Source: Acidobacteriota bacterium
Lineage (GTDB): Bacteria > Acidobacteriota > Terriglobia > Terriglobales > Acidobacteriaceae
Reading direction: 5' to 3'
Length of the DNA stretch: 11,493 nt
Assembly (NCBI GenBank): GCA_003224785.1
Contig: QHZV01000097.1
Span: 1 to 11,493, forward strand
Every line of letters begins with the position of its first letter. Positions within the stretch are counted from its first letter, which is position 1. A program made the position numbers and the translations under genes. Shown here in pieces: positions 6,344 through 11,493 of the stretch. Under the pieces are notes generated by a model. That model searched no databases. It worked only from the letters and a program-made list of their open reading frames with translations, and was not told where the DNA came from.

Positions 6344-7855
6344 CTATGCGAGGTTTGAAGCCTTCTCTGCGACTGCTAGCGCTCCAGACGCCGGCACTGC
6401 CCTTTGCTTCGCCCAAATTCTTAGAGACTGAATTTCCTCCGCTCGCGTGGTTGAAAGCGGCACGGTGTGCGCCAGGGCAGCCATCAGTGCATCAGTCGTC
6501 AGGGATTGCTGGTTCGCGAATACCGCATATAGTGCGCTCTGTACAGCGGCATCAATTTCCGCGCCGGAAAAGCCTTGGGCTGCGGACGCGAGCTGGTTTA
6601 AATCGAACTCCGCGGGATTCCTTTTGCGCTTTGCCAACTGAATCGAAAATATCTGCTGACGCTCGGCCTGATTCGGGAGATCAACAAAAAACAATTCGTC
6701 GAAACGTCCCTTGCGGATTAACTCCGGCGGAAGGGCGGTCACGTTGTTGCAGGTGGCAGCAACAAACACCGGGGCCTTGCGATCCTGCATCCACGAGAGA
6801 AACGAAGCCAGAATTCGTGAGGAAACACCTGCGTCCACCGAAGCTGAATCCGGCCCGCTGCCTGCAAAAACTTTTTCCAGTTCGTCGATCCAGAGGACGC
6901 ACGGTGCAAGCCCTTCGGCAACGCGGAAGACCTGCTGGATGCGTTTTTCGGTCTCGCCGATGTACTTGTCAAAAACAGCCGCGGTATCAAATTTTACGAG
7001 CGGCAATTTCCATTCGCCAGCGACTGCCCGCGCGCAGAGCGATTTGCCACAGCCCTGTACTCCCAAAATGATCACGCCTCTGGCCGGGTCCAGTCCAAAG
7101 TTACGGGCCGCGTCGTCCCATGCTCCGCGGCGCTGTGCTAGCCAGTTCTTCAGGTTCTCGAGGCCGCCGATCGCGGCCATATTCTCCGAGGTGTCCACAA
7201 ACTCAAGCATTCCAGCACGGCGAAGCAGGTCTTTTTTTGCTTCAACCACGTCGGTGACTGTCTCCGGAACGAGGCCATAGCGAGTAACGACCGCTTGCGA
7301 AATTGCACGGTCGGCTTCTTCTTCTGTCAGTCCGCGCAGATTCGCTGCCACTGCGTCGAGGCCGGGATTATCAAGTCCTCGCCGAAGCGTGTGTGTCTTT
7401 CCCAGCCGAACCACAACTTCGTCAATGATTTGTCGCAGGCGTTGTTTGTCAGGCAGCGGCAGTTCGACGAACTCAATCAGGCTGCGCAACTCGGGCCGCA
7501 CCACCACGGGATCTTCAATATGACGATGAAAGTCCTTGAGGATGAATACGGCCTCGATCGAAAGCGCTTCCAGATTGCCGAGGGCCTGCGCCGGATCCTG
7601 GCTGTGGTACAACGCGACTGCCCCTGCGGCGTCAGTATTGTGGACCGAGCCGGGAAAGCCATGCTCGTAAACTACCGTGTCAGTTCCGCAGCGGACCAGC
7701 CCGCTGGCGATGCTCCATTCGAACACCGCGAGATTCAGCGGCGACGATGCGGCGCGCACCAAGCGCACAGCGCGCATCTCCTCGACCGTTTCCATCACAA
7801 TGATGGGGGTCGAGGAATCGATTAGGATTTTTAGTCGCTCAAGGACGTCGGGCAT
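6344..7855 (-). CDS. Ycf46-like AAA ATPase, probable internal in-frame deletion
   Basis: The 503-residue protein has an N-terminal Ycf46-type region (residues 1-220), then an AAA+ module. Visible elements are Walker A GVQGCGKS (265-272), pore-like KYIGETEKR (297-305), Walker B VLWIDELEKVF (320-330), sensor 1 AATCNN (366-371), and the arginine-finger region LIRKGRFDELF (379-389). The helical lid contains GFSGAEIDAAV (428-438). Ycf46-like proteins are poorly characterised; in cyanobacteria they are linked to inorganic carbon and photosynthesis regulation, which does not transfer directly here. In the N-terminal region HRHIEDPVVVR (110-120) runs straight into PELRSLIEFVELPLPD. Relatives have roughly 25 more residues there, a strand-helix block of the type LRD..FS..RRT.ILTAP...P. 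The frame is kept; the junction is at about base 7495/7496. The ATPase core looks intact. It probably heads a two-gene unit with uppP. Confidence 0.85.
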   Translation of the reverse strand: MPDVLERLKILIDSSTPIIVMETVEEMRAVRLVRAASSPLNLAVFEWSIASGLVRCGTDTVVYEHGFPGSVHNTDAAGAVALYHSQDPAQALGNLEALSIEAVFILKDFHRHIEDPVVVRPELRSLIEFVELPLPDKQRLRQIIDEVVVRLGKTHTLRRGLDNPGLDAVAANLRGLTEEEADRAISQAVVTRYGLVPETVTDVVEAKKDLLRRAGMLEFVDTSENMAAIGGLENLKNWLAQRRGAWDDAARNFGLDPARGVIILGVQGCGKSLCARAVAGEWKLPLVKFDTAAVFDKYIGETEKRIQQVFRVAEGLAPCVLWIDELEKVFAGSGPDSASVDAGVSSRILASFLSWMQDRKAPVFVAATCNNVTALPPELIRKGRFDELFFVDLPNQAERQQIFSIQLAKRKRNPAEFDLNQLASAAQGFSGAEIDAAVQSALYAVFANQQSLTTDALMAALAHTVPLSTTRAEEIQSLRIWAKQRAVPASGALAVAEKASNLA

Positions 7856-8056
7856 GTAAGGGATCGGCGGAACTACTCATAGAAGTTAAATCATGGGGTG
7901 CGAGGCGGAAAGTATTTTCGAGTCAAACGGAAGTAATGAACCAGAGTGGCAAATGATCGAACTAGTAAGTCGCAGAATTCTGCCTCAGCGATCTGGAGTC
8001 TTATGCGAAGTTTTGCTCTCCGGCTCTGTTGATTCATCGAATGGACAACCGGCCGG
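7856..8056. other. Intergenic gap upstream of the AAA ATPase gene
   Basis: About 200 bases separate the lpdA stop from the AAA ATPase start, both on the - strand. Frames open here on either strand give no recognisable protein. It is the natural place for the promoter of the AAA-uppP unit, but I see no convincing -35/-10 pair and no hairpin with a T-run. Confidence 0.4.
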
Positions 8057-9478
8057 CTACCGCTTGGGCCGATACAGATCCGTGCTGGTTCCAAAAAATA
8101 CTTCGGCCGATTGCATCACGGTTTCGGATAACGTGGGATGGGGATGGATAGTGAGCGCAACGTCTTTTGCCAGTGCAGCCATTTCAATCGCCAGCGTACC
8201 TTCTGCGATGAGTTCTCCGGCGCCTGGGCCGACAATACCGACCCCCAGCACGCGCTCGGTTGCGGGATCGATGATCAACTTCGTCATACCTTCGGTGCGG
8301 TCGATTGTTACTGCGCGCCCGGAAGCTGCCCAGGGGAACTTTGCAATCTTGATCTCACGATTCTCCTTTGCCGCTTGGGTTTCCGTTAGGCCAGTCCACG
8401 CAATTTCAGGATCTGTGAAGACGACAGCAGGAATTGCATTCGGCTCGAAAGCGACTTTGTGTCCTGCAATGTGCTCGATTGCAGTGCGTCCTTCGTGGGA
8501 CGCTTTGTGCGCCAGCATCGGCTCGCCAACCACGTCTCCGATGGCGTAGATCGCCGGATCGTCGGTCTGCAAATGCTTGTTCACCTGGATGAATCCACGC
8601 TGGCCCACGCGGACCTGCGTGCGATCAAGGCCGGGAATTTCGGAATTTGGCTTGCGTCCGACCGAGACGAGAACTTTGTCGAATACCTTTTCGCGTTCTT
8701 TGACGTCTTTGCCGTCGAAGCAAACGCGAATGCCGTTCGATTCTTCTTTGACCGCAGTAACTGTCGTGTTCAACAGAATTGATTCGAAGCTTTTTTCCAG
8801 GTGCTTGTGAAGGGGAAGGACGAGGTCACGATCAGCGCCGGGCAGCAAGCCAGCCGTCATCTCAACCACGGAAACTTTCGATCCAAGCGCTGCATATACT
8901 GTTCCCAACTCCAGTCCAATGTATCCGCCACCGATTACGAGCAGTGTGCCGGGGACATCTTTCAGATCAAGGGCAGAAGTTGAGTCCAGCATGCGCGGAC
9001 TGTCGAGCTTCAAGGTTGGAATTACCGCTGGCCGCGATCCGGTCGCGATAACGATGCGGTCGAAGCCGAGTTTCTCTTCGCCAGCGCCATCTTTCGTGAG
9101 ACGAACTATGTTGGAATTTTCAAAGGCTGCCTTGCCTCGCACGTACTGCACCTTACGGATTTTCGAAACTTGCCCCAGTCCTCCAGTCAGCTTATTGACC
9201 ACGCCTTCTTTGAAGGAACGTAGCCGGGCAACATCGATCTTCGGTTCGCCGAATTCAATTCCCCAGCTTTTGGCATGGCGCGATTCGTCAATTAATTTGG
9301 CGATGTGCAGCAAGGCTTTTGAAGGAATGCATCCTCGGTACAAGCAGACGCCGCCCGGGTTCTGCTCAGGATCAATGAGCGTGACCTTCATGCCGAGATC
9401 GGCAGCGAGGAATGCAGCGGCATAGCCGCCTGGGCCGCCGCCGATGACTGCCATATTCAAATTGGAAGTTTCAGCCAT
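8057..9478 (-). CDS. lpdA: Dihydrolipoyl dehydrogenase (E3)
   Basis: This FAD enzyme reoxidises dihydrolipoamide of E2 and of glycine cleavage H-protein, using NAD+. The 473 residues match normal length. The FAD site is VIGGGPGGYAAAFLA (11-25). The redox disulfide is in GGVCLYRGCIPSKALLH (C45 and C50). The NAD site is VIGGGYIGLELG, at about 180. The second FAD motif is AIYAIGDVVGEPMLAHKA. The C-terminal dimer-interface acid/base pair is in HPHPTLSETV (H447, E452). The start at 9478 has AGGAAC (- strand, bases 9491-9496) about 12 bases upstream. It is last in the unit aceF, NTF2-like, lpdA, 26 bases after the NTF2-like stop. No lesion is seen, and its TAG stop shows that TAG is a normal stop codon here. 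Besides the dehydrogenase complex it is the natural candidate for the L-protein of the glycine cleavage system, whose operon in this window has none. Confidence 0.96.
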   Translation of the reverse strand: MAETSNLNMAVIGGGPGGYAAAFLAADLGMKVTLIDPEQNPGGVCLYRGCIPSKALLHIAKLIDESRHAKSWGIEFGEPKIDVARLRSFKEGVVNKLTGGLGQVSKIRKVQYVRGKAAFENSNIVRLTKDGAGEEKLGFDRIVIATGSRPAVIPTLKLDSPRMLDSTSALDLKDVPGTLLVIGGGYIGLELGTVYAALGSKVSVVEMTAGLLPGADRDLVLPLHKHLEKSFESILLNTTVTAVKEESNGIRVCFDGKDVKEREKVFDKVLVSVGRKPNSEIPGLDRTQVRVGQRGFIQVNKHLQTDDPAIYAIGDVVGEPMLAHKASHEGRTAIEHIAGHKVAFEPNAIPAVVFTDPEIAWTGLTETQAAKENREIKIAKFPWAASGRAVTIDRTEGMTKLIIDPATERVLGVGIVGPGAGELIAEGTLAIEMAALAKDVALTIHPHPTLSETVMQSAEVFFGTSTDLYRPKR

Positions 9479-9504
9479 TGTTGGGATTAAGTTCCTGCGA
9501 GGCG

Positions 9505-9873
9505 TTATTCTCGAATGTCCATCCGCCGGATCAGACCATCTTCTATCAGATAGACGTGCTGCACCATGCGGTCCATCAGTACGGTCCCTTTCATGTCTCG
9601 GACTACCTGATGAACGTCCGTAATAATGCGTCCTTGATCGTCTGCTTCGAACTTACCCGGATCCACGTGGGGGTCAACCACTCCCCACTGACGCGTCCAA
9701 TAATCGCGCACACCTTCGCGGCCATGTACCCAGCCGCCTTCCATTCCATTGGGCCATTCAACTTCAGGATGCATTAATGCGAGGATCGACTCGATGTCCC
9801 GGCGGTTGAAACACTCATAAACCGAGATCAGCAGATCGCGTTCTTTGGAAATGTCGCGGATTGCGGTCGTCAT
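9505..9873 (-). CDS. NTF2/SnoaL-like small protein
   Basis: The 122-residue protein has the nuclear transport factor 2-like pattern. A helix ERDLLISVYECFNRRDIES is followed by ALMHPEVEWPNGMEGG, the HGREGVRDYW motif, and strands ending VQHVYLIEDGLIRRMDIRE. This cone-shaped fold occurs in isomerases, hydrolases and non-catalytic binding proteins, so no reaction can be assigned. The ATG overlaps the aceF TGA (ATGA, 9870-9873), so it is likely translationally coupled to aceF, and lpdA follows after 26 bases. Its position between E2 and E3 genes suggests an accessory role or a passenger gene. No lesion is visible. Confidence 0.85.
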   Translation of the reverse strand: MTTAIRDISKERDLLISVYECFNRRDIESILALMHPEVEWPNGMEGGWVHGREGVRDYWTRQWGVVDPHVDPGKFEADDQGRIITDVHQVVRDMKGTVLMDRMVQHVYLIEDGLIRRMDIRE

Positions 9874-11493
9874 CCCTGCACCGAAAGCAGGAAGGGCTGC
9901 TCGAAGGCTTCTGCGATCCAGCGCAGGAACCTTGCGGCGTCGGCGCCATCGATCAGGCGATGATCGTAGGAGAGCGAAACCGGGAGAACTTGCCTCGGCT
10001 CAAACTTTCCGTTAATCCAAACCGGCTCCATGCTCGAACGGGAAAGCCCGAGGATCGCAACTTCGGGATAATTCACAATCGGCGAGAAGCCGGTACCGCC
10101 AATTCCTCCGAGATTCGTGATGGTGAACGTGCCACCTTCCATGTCCGCAGGCGCAAGCTTTTTGTCGCGGGCTTTTTTCGAGAGCTGAGTCAACTCGGCC
10201 GCGAGTTCGACGATATTCTTCTTGTCCACGTCGCGAATCACCGGCACCAGTAGTCCGCGGTCGGTATCCACGGCAACGCCGATGTTGATGAACTGCTTAT
10301 AGACGATCTCTTCCTTCTCCATATCAATGCTGGCATTGAACTGAGGGAAGATTTTGAGAGCAGAAGCACAAACCTTAAGCGCGATGGCGGTCACGGTCAT
10401 CTTGCCACCCGCCTCTTGAGCCTTTGGTCCAAAACGTGTGCGCAACTGCTCAAGTTCGGTGATATCGGCTTTGTCGTTTTGCGTGACGTGCGGAATAGAG
10501 CTCCAGGCTTCCCACATGTGCTCGGCGGTCTTGCGCCGAACGCCGCGCATGGAGACGCGCTCGATTTTTCCCCACTTACTGAAATCAGGAAGCTTGGGTT
10601 GGCGCAGGTGAGTAGCTTGAGCCGTTCCTGCGCCGGACACCGCCGATGCCAGTAACAGTTTCGTGTAGAGCTTGATGTCGTCTTCGCTGATCCGCCCACC
10701 CGGGCCGGTGCCAGTTACGTTGTGGATATCAACGCCCAATTCGCGGGCCAAGCGACGCACGTGCGGCGCAGCGGGAACCGGGCCGCGATGCTCAACGCCG
10801 GCTGCTCTGTCCAAATCAAGCGGCATGCTAAACGTGGCTACGGATGCGGATCTTGGCTGGTCCGGCGGCAACGCCTGTTCTTCGGTCCTGCCCTCCAATT
10901 GCATCGCCGCATGAAAAGTGGAGCGCTGGTGCTCGTGAAATTCGTCCACGCGAGAAGGATGTTGCGCATGTGGCTGCGAAGTCGCGCCCGGTTCGAGAGT
11001 GAAGACCACCTGTCCAACTTTGATCTTGTCCCCCTGATTGACCAGCACGTCCTTCACAATTCCGGTCAGCGATGACGGAACCTCAACTACGGCTTTGTCG
11101 GTTTCGAGTTCCATAACGGGCTGGCCTTCTGAAACCTGGGCTCCTGGGGAAATCATCAGCCGTACCAAATCGCCTTGGTTGATGTTCTCTCCGAGTTCTG
11201 GAAGCTTGAACTCGGCGACTTCGGGGGTCTCATTGGGAACGGCGGATGCGGCCGGTGCGGAGCGAGGCGTCGGTGTCTTCGGCTGCGTGGCTTGTACCGG
11301 CTGTGAAGTGACGGGCGCGGGTTGCGCTTTGTTTTCTGACGGGGGCTTCGATGGCTGCGGCTGTGCCGCTCGACTACCATTGTCCAAAGTAAAGATCACC
11401 TGGCCGACCTTGACCTTTTCACCTTGCTTCACCAGAACGTCTTTGACCTTGCCGCTCACTGACGAAGGAACTCCCACAACCGCTTTATCAGTC
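9870..11493 (-). CDS. aceF: Dihydrolipoamide acyltransferase (E2) of a 2-oxoacid dehydrogenase complex, 5' partial
   Basis: E2 forms the core of the complex and transfers the acyl group from lipoyl arms to CoA. The gene runs off the right edge. Its frame is open to 11493, so a GTG at 11477 is an internal codon, not the start. It begins inside a lipoyl domain (TDKAVVGVPSSVSG, lysine at 11484-11486). A second full lipoyl domain follows (FKLPELGENINQGD, ETDKAVVEVPSSLTG, lysine at 11094-11096), after a Pro/Ala/Gln-rich linker. Next come the peripheral subunit-binding domain (APHVRRLARELGVDI, TGTGPGGRISEDDIK) and the catalytic domain ending in SLSYDHRLIDGADAARFLRW, with the HxxxD pair. NINQGD plus the short repeat linkers fit a pyruvate-type E2; an E2 for another 2-oxoacid cannot be excluded without E1. 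It overlaps the NTF2-like gene by 4 bases. No lesion is seen. Confidence 0.93.
   Translation of the reverse strand, partial: TDKAVVGVPSSVSGKVKDVLVKQGEKVKVGQVIFTLDNGSRAAQPQPSKPPSENKAQPAPVTSQPVQATQPKTPTPRSAPAASAVPNETPEVAEFKLPELGENINQGDLVRLMISPGAQVSEGQPVMELETDKAVVEVPSSLTGIVKDVLVNQGDKIKVGQVVFTLEPGATSQPHAQHPSRVDEFHEHQRSTFHAAMQLEGRTEEQALPPDQPRSASVATFSMPLDLDRAAGVEHRGPVPAAPHVRRLARELGVDIHNVTGTGPGGRISEDDIKLYTKLLLASAVSGAGTAQATHLRQPKLPDFSKWGKIERVSMRGVRRKTAEHMWEAWSSIPHVTQNDKADITELEQLRTRFGPKAQEAGGKMTVTAIALKVCASALKIFPQFNASIDMEKEEIVYKQFINIGVAVDTDRGLLVPVIRDVDKKNIVELAAELTQLSKKARDKKLAPADMEGGTFTITNLGGIGGTGFSPIVNYPEVAILGLSRSSMEPVWINGKFEPRQVLPVSLSYDHRLIDGADAARFLRWIAEAFEQPFLLSVQG

Noticed and set aside
6346..7280. 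Long + strand open frames opposite the AAA ATPase gene
   Set aside because: They mirror a well-supported ATPase with Walker motifs and have low-complexity Arg/Pro/Ser translations.
7893..8549. 218-codon + strand open frame opposite lpdA
   Set aside because: Most of it is antisense to conserved lpdA codons. The Ser/Ala-rich translation matches no family.
11475..11477. GTG as the start of the E2 gene
   Set aside because: The upstream codons TDKAVV continue a lipoyl domain in the same frame to the window edge, so the true start lies outside.

Overview
The window looks like part of a bacterial chromosome from the Acidobacteriota, probably subdivision 1 (Koribacter/Sulfotelmatobacter-like). This rests on remembered protein family resemblance (split glycine dehydrogenase, Ycf46-like ATPase, DUF2911 protein, short zinc-ribbon protein, VSSTAH-type UppP) and on the style of the intergenic repeats. 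No database search was possible. No RNA genes, CRISPR array, transposase or phage gene were seen.

Layout. (1) Bases 1-4090, + strand: a glycine cleavage operon, gcvT (5' end outside the window), gcvH, gcvPA, gcvPB. (2) 4126-4906, - strand: a 55-residue FmdB-type zinc-ribbon protein and an exported DUF2911 protein. (3) 5083-5343, + strand: an unrecognised 86-residue protein. (4) 5459-7855, - strand: a Ycf46-like AAA ATPase followed closely by uppP (undecaprenyl-diphosphatase). (5) 8057-11493, - strand: aceF/pdhC (E2, running off the right edge), a small NTF2/SnoaL-like protein, and lpdA (E3). The E3 encoded here can serve both the 2-oxoacid dehydrogenase complex and the glycine cleavage system, whose own cluster has no L-protein gene.

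The striking feature is damage. All four gcv genes are lesioned. gcvT has lost the segment around its RTGYTGE(D/N)G motif and changed frame. gcvH is in frame but lacks about 21 residues, including the lipoyl-lysine. gcvPA has an in-frame TAG where a Ser codon is expected. gcvPB has an in-frame TGA where a Gly of the HGGGGPGSGP motif is expected. The DUF2911 gene has a deletion with a frameshift. The AAA ATPase and uppP each appear to lack an internal in-frame block. Outside the lesions the proteins look well conserved, and the genes from 8057 rightwards look intact. This means either very recent decay of the left two thirds or a consensus/assembly problem there. Read-level evidence would decide.

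Intergenic DNA carries several short repeat families: a 23-nt imperfect inverted repeat before gcvPA, CACAGAGG/CACAAAGG-type repeats at two sites, and CTGAATG repeats upstream of the DUF2911 gene.
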